In this document: piece after piece, positions 10,259 to 25,200 of the stretch
How positions within the stretch are numbered: position 1 is the first letter of the stretch
Layout: each line of letters starts with the position of its first letter
NCBI GenBank assembly: GCA_025766275.1
Contig: JAFKAC010000002.1
Span: 2,294,001-2,358,000 of the forward strand
DNA: 64,000 nt
Direction of reading: 5' to 3'
From: Lactarius indigo
Lineage: Eukaryota; Basidiomycota; Agaricomycetes; Russulales; Russulaceae
Made by a program: the position numbers and the translations under genes
The notes under the pieces: model-generated
What the model was told of the DNA's origin: nothing
What the model saw: only the letters and a program-made list of their open reading frames with translations
The model's database searches: none

Positions 10259-10652
10259 GTTCAGGAGCCCGGAGGAACGTGGCTTGGAAAGTCCTTAACT
10301 GGTCGCTAACGCTCTGGTAGGAAATTCGCACTACCACGGTGAGCCGGTGAAACTGAAGACACTGGCGATTGTAGGTTCCTAGCTCAACGAGTTCGAGGCA
10401 ACCGTATAAAAAACAACAGCAAATTCTATGAGCGGCGACCGGCTTCGCTAAGACCTCATTCTGCGACTAGTTATGAGTCTAGGCGATACCCTTGAAAAGC
10501 TTGGAAGCTTGGCTCGTATCGCCTATAGTCCGAGAACTGTCCAGACACAGGTGCTCAATTGGTCCAGTTAGACAGTAAGACAGCTGTGCTCAGTTACCCC
10601 AACTCGAAGCTCTGGTCCCATAGTACAAACGACTTCATTGTCTTCAACCTTT
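10259..10652. other. Intergenic region upstream of the multi-pass membrane gene
   Basis: Promoter region of the minus-strand membrane-protein gene and 3' region of aspartate aminotransferase. It holds a perfect 10-bp inverted repeat (listed separately) and no convincing coding sequence. Confidence 0.5.
10480..10525. repeat. Perfect 10-bp inverted repeat around a 26-base spacer
   Basis: Left arm taggcgatac (10480-10489) is the exact reverse complement of gtatcgccta (10516-10525). The spacer contains aagcttggaagcttgg, itself a short direct repeat. The element sits upstream of the multi-pass membrane gene and downstream of aspartate aminotransferase. It could be a hairpin in the RNA, a dimeric protein-binding site, or chance. 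Confidence 0.6.
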
Positions 10653-12258
<1,606 letters not shown>

Positions 12259-13095
12259 GGACTGCGAAGTGAGATGTTGTGCGATCTGTTGCAATCTACC
12301 CGTCATGTCAGAGGTGATGGCCAACGGCAGGAACTTAGGGGGGTCGATCAACGAACATGAATCCCTACCCACCGAAAAATAGGCAGTCTGTCTGACAACA
12401 CACGTGATAGCTGGATCCAAGAAAGGCCGGTTCAAGTGTCGCTTGTGCTTGACCTGTGTGACTCGGACGGAAGCCAACGGCCCATGGGACACTTGCTATT
12501 TGTATCGAGTGTGGTAGCGCCCAGAACTCGTGTTGTAATCACGGCAGCAGGCATGGCTGTTATCCCCGATCCAATTGAGGGCCCGCTCAAGCACCTCAAC
12601 TGTGGTATCACGCGGGGAAAATGGGGAGAATTCTCGTTCAGGACGTAACAAGGTCGCCGCCCCGTTTACGCTCAGTCCGAAGACCATCCGAAGGGGCGCC
12701 TCGGTGCTTCACCAGTCCGAGTGCCTGCCTCCTTGACCGAAGTCGATTTACGTCACCTATTCACAGTCGGCCATATTCGCTCTCGAAGAAACCTATTCAA
12801 TCATAATAATGCCTATGGCCACGGAGGATCGATACAAAACAATGGCAGTAATCTACAAAATAGAGTGCCCAAAGGAAGAGAAAATTTGGGGGCCAAAATT
12901 AGAGGAGGGATAGACAGCATCCTAGATGTCCGTGATTGATATTGCATCAAATGGAAAAGCGTATGCCGACGTCGGAAGGGGGAGGAAAACGTTATATCCA
13001 TTTCAGTAAGTGGACGTGTGTGGAGGGTGGCTCACATATGATGAGGGGGGGGGGGGTATGAAAGAGGGGGAGGAGGGAGGGTGAAGAGGATGTAA
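12259..13095. other. Intergenic region upstream of aspartate aminotransferase
   Basis: About 840 bases between the AAT start and the stop of the AN1 gene; both are on the minus strand. It contains short open frames without domain signals. A run of 13 G followed by purine-rich sequence lies at about 13047-13085, in the AN1 3' region. Confidence 0.45.
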
Positions 13096-13384
13096 TCATG
13101 CAGTCGCCAACTTGGAGGCCACGGTCCGCTCACTCTCTAACTTGAGCTTGTTGCGGTTGAAGGCCTGCTGCCGACAATCCTCGAGTTTATTGCATGCATG
13201 GTGCTCCGGTAAGCGATGCTACAAAACAGACAAATGTTAACATGGACGAAAGCGAAACTAACTGCTGAAGGCGCACAGTTCCGCAGAAGTCGGAGCGACA
13301 ATGGGGACAGTTTCCGATGATACGCAAAGCAGCCTGGTTACATTGCTGCTCGCTATGGAATTGGCAACGCTTCTTGGCCGGCAT
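13096..13384 (-). CDS. Small AN1-type zinc finger protein
   Basis: Two exons (13277-13384 and 13096-13218, intron 13219-13276) give 76 residues. The AN1 pattern is complete: KKRCQFHSEQQCNQAA, then GNCPHCRSDFCGT, then across the intron HRLPEHHACNKLEDC. This provides the eight cysteine/histidine ligands of two zinc ions. The C-terminus is a short charged helix (RNKLKLESERTVASKL). Single-AN1 proteins of this size are found across fungi. In other eukaryotes AN1 proteins link stress responses to ubiquitin and the proteasome, but the role here cannot be read from sequence. Confidence 0.92.
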
Positions 13385-14746
13385 GACTTTGATCGAAGGA
13401 AGTTCTAGCTGAAGGGACCTGAATAAGAGCCGTGGTATGGTTAAACCCAGAAACGCGATGACTTCGGTCGGGAATTAACGTACAAAGAGGAATGGGGACG
13501 GTGAGATGTTTCTCGTGCGGTGTGAGGTGGGACTTTGGAATAGAGGAAGAGGAGGGGCTTGATTTATATGAGGTGAGGGGGACGGGACGCGTCAGCATTC
13601 GAAGATCTAAGATCGACGGTTGGGCAACGGCATTTTCCGAGAAAAGGCAAGGCTAACAACACGCAACTTGCGACGCGATGCGATGGCGGCTCTAACTCAT
13701 GTTCACGGCCCTTCCTGAGCCCGGTCCCCCGAACATAGCCTCCTCAACCCTGACCGCACGCTCCATTTCGGCGTCAAGACCCAGAACTGTTGAGCCGGCC
13801 AGACAGGGACCAGTTTTGGTTCCTGTTTCACGTCCAGTCTTATGGTTTGCAACTTTGTTGTGGCTCATTGTACTCGGGGCGTAGTCATCCCCTTACAGCA
13901 GATAGCATATATTAACTAGGAAGTGATCACAGCCTGTACAAGGACAAATTAGTGTCAACGAGGGTTGGTGGTGAGAAGTTTGACAGTTGACTGCTGTGGA
14001 CCCGGAGGCCAGGTGTCCTACAGTGCCTATCTGGGGTTATGGAAAGGGGGTTTGGTGGGTCACTACAGTAATGATTTTAATGGACGGCGTGCATGGTGGG
14101 TGCTGTGGCAAGTAACTTGAAAATCGATATGCAGATGCAATGAGCACGACCGTGCTTTGTGCTCGGTTACTAGGACAGCCTCGATTACTGTATTGTAATA
14201 CAATAGTACAATGATACTGCAGTGCTAGCAACTCATTGTCACGAGACTTCGAGACTTCGAGTGAGGAAGGTGTTCATATACACCGCAAGCACGATACAGG
14301 ACCACAACCAGATTCCGAGTTCCAATCCTAACAACACACAAGATTCAGGCCGAATCTGGCGATCCATAGTACTCACAAACCTATGGACATAATACCATTT
14401 GTCAACGTAAGTACCTTGCACGTCATTCTATGATAACACTTATGTTCTCTGCACTGGAACAAGCTCACTGCCTTCAATGTCATAATGGGTATCTATATCT
14501 TGGAGGAATGCAGCGCATCCAATTACTATGCACACCCCGGGGTAGACTAAGATATCTCGGTGGAAGTCGGTAGTACGCTAAACAGAGCTACGTGTCCAAG
14601 GGTGTGTGAAAATAATTTAAAAAGCACGCGGACGCAGAAAGAGTGGAACGAATAACTTGCAAAGAAAGCATTAAACCTGAGATAAATAAGTTCTCCCGGA
14701 TGTCAACGAAGTACAGAAGACGACCAGCACAAGTTGGGGTTGCATT
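13385..14746. other. Intergenic region, no confident gene
   Basis: About 1.36 kb between the AN1 start and the syntaxin stop. A 61-codon plus-strand frame at 13699-13884 ends in a hydrophobic stretch (VLWFATLLWLIVLGA) but has no recognised relatives or clear splice partners. A short direct repeat of gagacttc occurs near 14244-14261. Confidence 0.4.
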
Positions 14747-16188
14747 CTACTTGTTGTGGTTCGCGACTTGAATACCCACGACGACGCCGACAATAGCAAG
14801 GATTATGAGGAATATGATGAAGCAGATCCATCGCTTTTTACGGGCTGCCCGTGCGGAGCTAACGGCCTTATCCGTGTAGCCAAGACTAAGAACACGATCA
14901 ACAACGGAAGCATCCAAGCAGTCAGAGGCGTCTCTCACCCAGCTTCCTACGTCCTTCTCCGCCTCACTAGCCTGAGCCTCGATGATATTGATGGTCTCGT
15001 CTTGTTGCTCGACCAGGATGCTCATCTGATGTTCAGTACGCTAGTTAGACGAGTGATCCCTCAAAGTACGCGAAGAGACGGACGTCATTAAACAACTGCG
15101 CGAGTTCGGCAATAGTCCGTTCGATACGCTTGATGTCTTCATGACGTTCTTGTACTTCACGGTAAGCGGCACGAGACTCGCCGTACCTGTTCGAGCTCAT
15201 AAGCTGATAAAGCGTTCAGAACATACTCATACAAGTCAAAACGACAGAACTCACAGCTTGAGAGAATATTTGTCCGCCTTGATCATCCTCAACGACAGCA
15301 CGTACTTCTTCTGGTGTCGCATCAGGCTTGACTGCGGATGCGGTCGTCAGGTCGATGTACAAACATGTAAGGGCACTCGATAGGACGCACCGATCTTGAA
15401 CTGGCGTTCCATCCTCTGCTTATATTTCTGCCTGTATTGCTGCTCAACCTGCTGGTAGTTTTGAATGGCTTCCACGAATTTTGATTTGACTAATGCAGGT
15501 CTATAGAGGGTCGGTCCCAATGGTATAAGTCACGAGCACGTAACAAAGCACCGACCTGCTGCTTCTTGATCTGTGCTTCCCGTGCGGAACCACCCTGACG
15601 TTCAAGTGCTTTGACCCTTCGCTTGAGGGTTGAGCTGAGGGCACTTGTCTCGTTGACGAGTTCTTCCAATTGCTGGGTATTGCGCGCTGCTGCAGCGTCA
15701 TCTGTGTTGTTGAGCGATCGCGCATGCAAGTCCGATATTCTCGAGATGTTGTCATTAAAGAGTTTGACACTCTCCTGGACGGACGAAATCTATGCGAAAA
15801 CAATCGAACCCGTCAGAACTCATCCTATTCGAAGGTGCGCGTACCTCGTCATAAAAAGCAGCCATGGTATCCGCAGCCATGTTCGTGGTCAGATGCGCAG
15901 TGCTGGGGTTCACATCAGACAACTCATAACTGGGGTTGTCGTCTTGTTGGGCATAGGGGTTATGTCGACGGGAGTAACCCCCATCATTACCAGGACGTTG
16001 CGTGGGATACGAATTGCTATATGTTCGTTGAGACTATTGGACACCTAGTCGAGAAACACGACCAGGACGCACCTGCTAGGATTGTTGCCCGCAGTCTGCT
16101 GAGCCTGAAGAGTCGCCAATTAACACAATAACTGCATGCTGAATAATGTGGCACTGACTCTCATTGCCGCAAGTCTGTCTCTAGCCAT
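14747..16188 (-). CDS. SSO1: Plasma-membrane syntaxin (t-SNARE, Sso1/Sso2 type)
   Basis: A 30-nt first exon (16159-16188) encodes MARDRLAAMR, the characteristic start of fungal Sso1 proteins. Next come a linker (DPNPYAQQDDNPSYELSDVN), the N-terminal helical bundle (SSVQESVKLFNDNISRISDL, then LVNETSALSSTLKRRVKALE), the Habc/SNARE region through ERTIAELAQLFNDMSVLVEQ and QDETINIIEAQASEAEKDV, a basic juxtamembrane segment (SSARAARKKRW), and a C-terminal anchor (ICFIIFLIILAIVGVVVGIQ). Stop at 14747-14749. These are Qa-SNAREs that pair with Sec9 and Snc proteins to fuse secretory vesicles with the plasma membrane. The gene has several introns and no frame problem was noticed. Confidence 0.92.
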
Positions 16189-16482
16189 TGTGGAAGTGCG
16201 ATGTGTAAACGAAGATAGGAGTGAACGGTGATGTTTAGGACCCGACAACAGTCAATGTTGGAGGTAAGCAGCAAGAATGGGGGGAGAGGGGTGAAGATGG
16301 GAGGGGGAGGGGTATGTGGCTGTGTGTGGTCACAGCAAAACCGGCGAAATGATCCGCTGGCGCTTGCAAGACTTCGCTTGTTGTCACTTTCGGTCACTGT
16401 CTGTAGGGTCTTGCATTCCTGTGCCAAATATTTCCACTTCTACGCCGCCTTTTGGCTTTCGAGTATACATTTTATGTCTCAC

Positions 16483-18251
<1,769 letters not shown>

Positions 18252-19114
18252 GGTGATTGGCGATGCGACAACGGCAACGTTGTTGTGAATGGGGCCCCTA
18301 GTATTTCTATGGAGATGAATTATTTTATGTAAGCGGTACAAAACCAGCAGAACCCGCCGAGGGGTTTTTTTTTTTTGGCTACCGGAGCATCACAAAAACC
18401 GGACCATGGCCATTTACAGGACTATTAAATATCGAAGCCCAGGCCTGGAGGCTTGTCGGGGTTCCGGACGATAGTGATCGACAGCTGAACACACTAGCTA
18501 TTGGGTTCAAGCTTTGGATAAAATATAACTTACTATCGGATTGAACCTTTCAAGTAGACAGGTGCCGTAATGCATGGAGAGGGGCATTGGACACGGAGTA
18601 GTGATCAGACAAAGCGAAAATGGACGAGAGCCTGCCCACTGGCAAGAGTGCCGCCAAAGGGCACGCAAGATCGAACGAGATATATGAAGCCATGAAGCTA
18701 TATGAAGACCCGAATGACTATCGCCTCGCAAAACCCTGATCGCAACAGGGCTATCACAATGCCTATTTGTGATCTGCACCCCCTCTTCGGTGGTCACCCA
18801 ACTCGCGTGAATGCAGTAATAGGGTGTACCCATAACTCTGCGTAACGTTGTGTGCTGGCTTGCGACATAGAACGCACTGTCAAACAACCAAAGCTGGCTC
18901 GAGGCTCCACGATGACTCGGTGACGAGGCAAATGTCCAGTCTATAGGTGAAAGCGTCGAAAGCAAATGGTACAAAACTAACCACTACGTTATGTCATACA
19001 GGGGCGATTAAATCTACAGCATGTAGGGATAGCGTGTAGAGAATGATAGTATGGAAAGAATACCTACTGACTCGCCGACTGGATTGGAGGCTGAAATCTA
19101 TCCATGGACCTCCT
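18252..19114. other. Intergenic region upstream of argininosuccinate lyase
   Basis: About 860 bases holding the ARG4 promoter and the 3' end of the MCH1 gene. A 12-base T-run lies at about 18366-18377. A minus-strand frame of 155 codons (18507-18974) has no recognised domain, a composition unlike its neighbours and no good start. It is noted but not called as a gene. Confidence 0.45.
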
Positions 19115-20865
19115 CTAGACCAGTCCGGCCCACCGTCGCCACAGAAGGGTGCTTGCGGCACAGGACAGAAGGGTCGTGCCAGTAATGACCCAGAATGTGG
19201 AACTCCAGCATGCAATACCAGTGCAAACGCCGGCACCGACATTGTTGTGATCCGAAACGAATGCATACAGGTACGAGAAAAGAGGCGTTCCAAAGAAGGG
19301 GGCGTAGGTCACAATGCCAAAATTGCGCCCAAAGTCCCTATTGCCCCAGATCGTGGAAACAATACTGGGTCTACATGGCCAAACACTGAGTGACGTGCGA
19401 GAAGGAAGTAGAAGTGACGCACAAAATCGTGAACGTGATACCATAGGCGGCACCAGTGTTTACGCTAGAGAGAGGTGAACCAACAACATAGAAGGGTCAA
19501 GAATAATGCTGCATACCTGAGTATCCAAAGGTCATCTGGGGTTCTGATAGCCAACTCCAGATAAAGAAAAGTTCCCACAAGAAGGAGTGGGACGAAAGAC
19601 AAAAGGGCAACTCTACTAATTCGGTATCTTTGCGGCAATGTTGGCGAATCGCCAGAAGCACGGGAAGCGACAGGGGATATTAAGTCCGCAAGAGGGCCAA
19701 CAACAACACGAGACAGGGTATTGGAGATGGAAATGAGGCGTACTTGAGTCGCGGTAGCTGCTGCAGAGGAAGGACCTCCACCATAAATGCGCTCTGGATA
19801 AAGAGAGAGAACGATGGTTCCAATATTTGAAATAATCATTTCGCACTGCAGATGTTCGGTTATGGAAGAGATATCGGGTGGCCAAGCGGCGACTTACAGA
19901 ACCAAGTATGAGGAGGGCTGCGAGGGCTAGCAACCAGAAATGAGAATCCTTGAACAGCTCAATGACGGGACTGGCTCTCTCCAATGGGTATGGTCTGTAG
20001 CTCCGAATGATGGGGCTTGTTAGACAGTAGGGGCTCGCGTTCGTCAATTGAACGCTCCTCGTCACTTGTGGAAGCACTCGCGGGCATCGATGGGGCTATG
20101 CACTGATGTTTGCATAAGCGCATGTTGAAAGCACCGATAAGGTGGACGATTCCTGATGTGAGGGCCAAGAAATTTAAGAAACGGGGGACATCCAAACCGG
20201 TGGACGGATCGGTGAAGAATGTGGATGCTAGAAGGGAGAGGAATAGGGGAGACAATCCAAAGACCGTCATGCTTGCCCCGGAAGCGGCACCAAGGTATTG
20301 AGGGAAAGTCCGAGAGGCGGCAAAGAGGGAAGAAAAGTACCTATGTCGAACAAAGACGTGAGGTTAAGAGCGGGCGCTAAATATGAGGAAACATACGAGG
20401 CAACAGTCGCAAGACCCATCATGAAGAAAGTTCCAGCGAGGATCCCGAAGGAGGATTCTGAAGGTCCCGTGATATCGTCCGGAGTCTTGGCTATCTCCGC
20501 AGCGAGGATAGCGAAGCTACCCGAAAAGAGAAATGAGGCGATCAGAGAGCACGCCCAAGGGCCATATTCGTCGACAATTTTGCCAATGAACGCAGCGAAC
20601 GGATATTGGCCCATCATCCCACTGAAAAATGTCAGAAAGAAGGAAGTAGGTATGTTAAAGACCCCACAGGAGAACGATGGTTGTGAGTTGTGGTTGTGTG
20701 AATTTAAGGTGAAGAGCGAGCGTGGGTGAGAGAAGAGGAAAGATGAAGATACCACCCGCAAAGAGACTGAATAGCTTGAATGAGTGTGATGATAAGTCAG
20801 AAAGAGAAAAAGACAAACGCATTTGCAACAATCGAGGAACATGTCCCGATAGTGGACAGTGACAT
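19115..20865 (-). CDS. MCH1: MCH1-type major facilitator transporter
   Basis: ATG 20865 starts MSLSTIGTCSSIVANA. After an intron ending GCTATTCAG it continues LFAGGIFIFPLLSPTLALHL and KFTQPQLTTIVLSGMMGQYP, then FAAFIGKIVDEYGPWACSLI. The central part has several transmembrane helices and a polar loop with ASTSDEERSIDEREPLLS, a dileucine-type sorting motif often seen in vacuolar proteins. The C-terminal half has STIWGNRDFGRNFGIVTYAP and GTPLFSYLYAFVSD. Stop at 19115-19117. This organisation matches fungal MCH1, a monocarboxylate-transporter-like MFS protein placed at the vacuole in yeast, with unknown substrate. It is transcribed divergently from ECO1. Confidence 0.8.
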
Positions 20866-20965
20866 GATGCTGGGATGATGGTCCTGGTCAAGTCACAGTA
20901 ATCAGTGCACGTGATTGACGCGTTAGTACATCGACGCGAGCGCGACTGCCCCCAGTGGCTTTCTC
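20866..20965. promoter_or_regulatory. Short shared promoter between MCH1 and ECO1
   Basis: Only 100 bases separate the divergent start codons of MCH1 (minus) and ECO1 (plus). The segment contains a TGACGCG-like stretch (attgacgcgttagtac) and no obvious TATA box. Both promoters and 5' leaders must share this space or overlap the neighbouring transcript. Confidence 0.6.
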
Positions 20966-22025
20966 ATGCGGACTTATACCAGCTCTCGCTCATCCCGCAA
21001 GTCTACGTGTTCATCACCACAGCCATCCACCAGAAAGCGTCCCCTCGCAGAGCGACTGTCCTTTCATAATACACCCCAATCCCTTCAACCCGCTCGAGCT
21101 ATTCCTTCCGCTTCTGCACGGGTCTCCAAGTCCAAGACAAAGCACAACCTCAAGAGTAAAGAGGACCGACCTCCCAAGAATCTCACTCAGCTTCATTTCA
21201 CTCTCGATTCGTCTATCCTGCGCACATGTCCTCTCTGCGATCTCACTTACACGAAGGGGGCTCCTGAGGATGAAACCCTACACAATTCTCATTGCGCTAG
21301 AGTCCAGAGAGGCATGCAGTGGCGTCGTGACGAAGAAAGAGCTGCTGCGGAGGCTCACGTCTACGAAATTGCTACCAGTGTAAAGCTCAAGGTCGGCAAA
21401 TTGGGCAGGATTATATCCGTGAGCGCGGATGTCGGTGGAAAGATTGGCACAAAGGTATGATCCAACTCAACGGTACACGAAAACTTATCTAATAGAATCC
21501 CACCTCGCGAAGCTGGCTACACTCCTACAGACAATATCTTTGCACCTTTCCTCACCTCCACTTACCCGCGATGTACTTCATGTCTCAAAGGTCTACCTCT
21601 TCCTCATCCCATCGGAGAGATCACTTTCCTGCGAAATTATCGCTGGCTGTATAGTTGCCACCCATATCTCTGATGCCCTGGCAGTCGCCTCACCAGCAGA
21701 AGTCCAAGGCTCCCCCACACCTTCAAAAGCAAACACCGTTCCACCTCCCACAGCCCGTCTGGTCTCTGTCGACCCTAGTTCTGGTCTATTTTGCAAACCG
21801 GAGCCTCTTCCGACGCCGATGGGCGTCTCGCGTTTGTTCGTACCCTCCGCCTACCAGCGGCGCGGCATCGCTCTTCGTTTACTTGATGCCGCAGCCGCAA
21901 CTTTTGTGCATGGTTGTCCCCTGGACCCCAGGTGCGGTGAAGTCGCATTCACGCAGCCTACTGCCTCTGGAAAGGCACTAATGGAGAAATGGGGTGGGGG
22001 CTATGTCCGGATATACCAAGAGTAG
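20966..22025 (+). CDS. ECO1: Cohesin acetyltransferase ECO1
   Basis: Two exons (20966-21454 and 21513-22025) joined by a 58-nt intron in phase 0 (GTK, then LATLLQTISLHL). The N-terminus is basic and disordered. A C2H2 finger (TCPLCDLTYTKGAPEDETLH to HCARV) follows at about residues 87-110. The second exon holds the GNAT-type acetyltransferase: the CEIIAGCIVATHI strand, GVSRLFVPSAYQRRGIALRL (acetyl-CoA loop) and the C-terminal CGEVAFTQPTASGKALMEKW. This finger-plus-acetyltransferase order is diagnostic of Eco1/Eso1. The enzyme acetylates Smc3 during S phase to establish sister-chromatid cohesion. There is no fused polymerase eta domain as in fission yeast Eso1. Confidence 0.93.
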
Positions 22026-22240
22026 ATATATTTGACCTTGCTGTATGTACGATTCTATCTCCCATCCAGCTGCCCGACTGGTGAAGTGGAGGGCTAGACC
22101 CTTATATATTGATCCATTGATAGATATATCATACATAGATTGTTTGACTACAAAAGGATATAACTTTCACAGCCAATACCTACGAGGAGAAAGATGAGAA
22201 GTTGTAAGAATTGCGAAAGGGAGAAAGATGTACTCTGAAT

Positions 22241-25200
22241 TTATGCTGCGACGGATATCACAGTTTGGCCACCGTTGGGAACGTTGCTCGGGGGTGGGAC
22301 AAAGTGCTGTCAAACCAAAATAAGGTTCGGTCTTCGTATAAGTAAGAATACGTACCCTGGTTTTGATACCTCCAGCAGCAGGAAGTCGGGTATTTTTCAT
22401 GAGCCACAGGTCTACTTCAGCCGCCGCTCCACGCCCTTCGCTGTGAAGGGAATTGGCGTGATCAGACCGAGCTCGCGGTGAGAGAATCAACAAGAACCCA
22501 CTTGATACCCCAGACAATCAAGGACTGGCCACGACGACAATCGCCCGCGGCAAAGACGCCATCCACATTGGTCGAATACTTCTTGTTAGGTGTTCGAATA
22601 TTCGAACGCGCGTCTTGGCTCACGCCAAGTACCTCGATTACCTCGGGCTGCGGGCCCAAGAAACCAAGGGCAAGGAAGACGAGCTGCGCAGAGAAGTATT
22701 TTGCCGAACCAGGCACCTCCTCCATTTTCCAGCGCCCGCCACTGTCCTTTGTCCATTCGACGCGAACTAAAAGGGTAAGTTGGGTAAACTTCAACAAAGA
22801 TATCGGAAATCGATGCTTACCGGTGTTCAGACCTTGTAGTTTCCCTTCGTCATCGACAACAAAGTCCTTCGTTGAAATACAGTATTCACGGGGGTCTGTG
22901 GGCGGAACGCGTCAGCAAGGATCGGACACTCAACAAGAACAAAGATTGACCGCTTCCAAAGTGGGCAGCAACCTCGGTGTGACCATAGTCTGTGCGGAAA
23001 ATGCTAAATATGTGTTACCATCACAGTGACTGATGCGAACAATATCTAGACGTACCGCGGCCATTGGGGCCAGGGGTTGTCACGGCCACGCGACCCGGGT
23101 GGTTCGGGCAGTAGTTCGAAGTTTGTCACTGACTTCGCGCCATGCCGCATGGCCGTGCCAATACAGTCATTTCCCGTATCACCACCCCCAATGACGATAA
23201 CGTCCTTTCCCTTGGCGTTTATGTACCTGCCGTCTTGGAGATCTGAGTCCAGAAGTGACGTCGTGTTTAGCTATCATGACGAGAGGATCTTAGCTCGTGC
23301 CGCAGGAATCGTGAGCAAAGAAGACCGACTTGTAAATATTCCATCGCAAAGTGGATGCCATCTGCATCGCGACCGGGTATCTTCAAATCCCGAGGCCAGG
23401 TAGCCCCAGTGCACAAAACCACCGCATCGTTATCGGCCCGGATTTTATCAATGTCTGTGTCTACCCCGACATGTGCGTTCGGCACAAATACCTGCAAGAC
23501 GGAAGTGTTAGCCTGCCCCTTAAACTTGGAGTGCACGAGCCTTACCACCCCCTCTGCGGCCATGAGGTCTAGGCGGCGTTGCACGATGGACTTGTCAAGC
23601 TTCATACTAGATGTGGGAGATTTTTGAGCACTAAACCCCTCTTCGATAGAAGATGTACGTACTTAGGAATTCCATACATGAGGAGGCCACCCATGCGATC
23701 GTTACGATCATAGACGGTGACTTTGTGCCCTGCTTTGTTTAATTGGTCTGCACATGCAAGTCCCGCTGGTCCAGAGCCGATGACAGCTACCCTTTTTCCT
23801 GAGCTGAACGTTGGCGGGCTAGGGGCCATCCAACCCATCTCAAAGCCCTGAAAAAAAAAAAAAAAAAATCAGGGAGGCGAATCACGCGGAGAGAACAAAT
23901 TAGTCACCTTGTCTATGATCGCACACTCAATGGATTTGATGCCAACAGGCTGTTCGTTGATACCCAACACACAGGCACCCTCACACGGTGCAGGACAGAC
24001 CCTGCCGGTGAATTCAGGGAAGTTATTTGTCAGTAACAGGCGATTCAGCGCGTCTTGCCATTGGCCCTTGAATACGAGATCGTTCCATTTCGGGATAACG
24101 TTTGAAATAGGGCAGCCAGTGTCTGATTGACAGAAGGGTACGCCGCAGTCCATGCAACGCGCCGATTGATACTTCAATTCGCTTTCCGTCAGGCGAGTCG
24201 AGATTTCCTTCCAGTCCTTGGTGCGTTTTCGGGGGGGCCTGTATGCCTCTCCCAGGCGTTTGTACTTCATAAACCCACGCATCTTGTCCAACTTGTGCAA
24301 GCGCTGTTTCGTCGAGGTTTCATCGGCCATCGAATCTTCGAGGTCAACGACAGATGGTTCGTGGCGCTTGATGGGAGATACTGGGGAGAGTTGAGGCTCT
24401 TTCGGAGTAAGGAAGTCTTCGAGACCTTCAGAAGCGAGATCAACCTGACTCGCGGTGCGTGAGGGTACAAGATCGATGACGCTCTGGCGTAATTTGTCTT
24501 CCTTAGCTTTAGCTGCTTGCTCTTCCAATACCCGTTTGTAATCGAAGGGCATTACGCGAACGAACAGCGGTAAGAGGTGGTGGAAGTCGCGAAGAACACG
24601 GTCAGCAACTTCGGAACCAGTGAAGTGGCGATGATCTTCGATGAGACTACGTAGCTCAGCAATTTCGCGGGGTTCGGTGACTTTCCCAAGCTCGACCATT
24701 TCCATGTTGACTTTTGACGCGAACGTATGAGCTGTATCCAGCACGTATGCGATCCCGCCGCTCATTCCTGCAGCAAAGTTACGCCCAGTGGTGCCAAGAA
24801 CGATGATTCTTCCACCCGTCATGTACTCGCAACCATGATCGCCAGTTCCCTCAACAACAGCGTTAGCTCCAGAATTCCGCACAGCGAAACGCTCCGCGGC
24901 AATACCGCGGATAAACGCTTCCCCAGAGGTGGCACCATAAAGGCAGACATTTCCGATGATGATATTCTCTTCTGCCTTGAACGGGGCCTGGCGCGGAGGA
25001 TAAACAATGATCCGACCTCCTGAAAGTCCCTTGCCCACGTAATCATTGGCGTCGCCTTCGAGTTCGATTGTTATGCCCGGGGCGAGGAACGCTCCACATG
25101 ATTGTCCTGCGGATCCCTTCATGCTGATGTGAATTGTGTCTCTCGGGAGTCCTTCTTCTCCGTAAAGTTTAGACACGCGGTAGGAAAGTGTGCTTCCGAG

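Noticed and set aside
13045..13085. G-rich tract as a possible telomeric or quadruplex element
   Set aside because: It is a single purine-rich run in a 3' region with no telomere-like repeat unit.
18507..18974. 155-codon minus-strand open frame between ARG4 and MCH1
   Set aside because: No recognisable domain, no confident ATG, composition unlike neighbouring genes.
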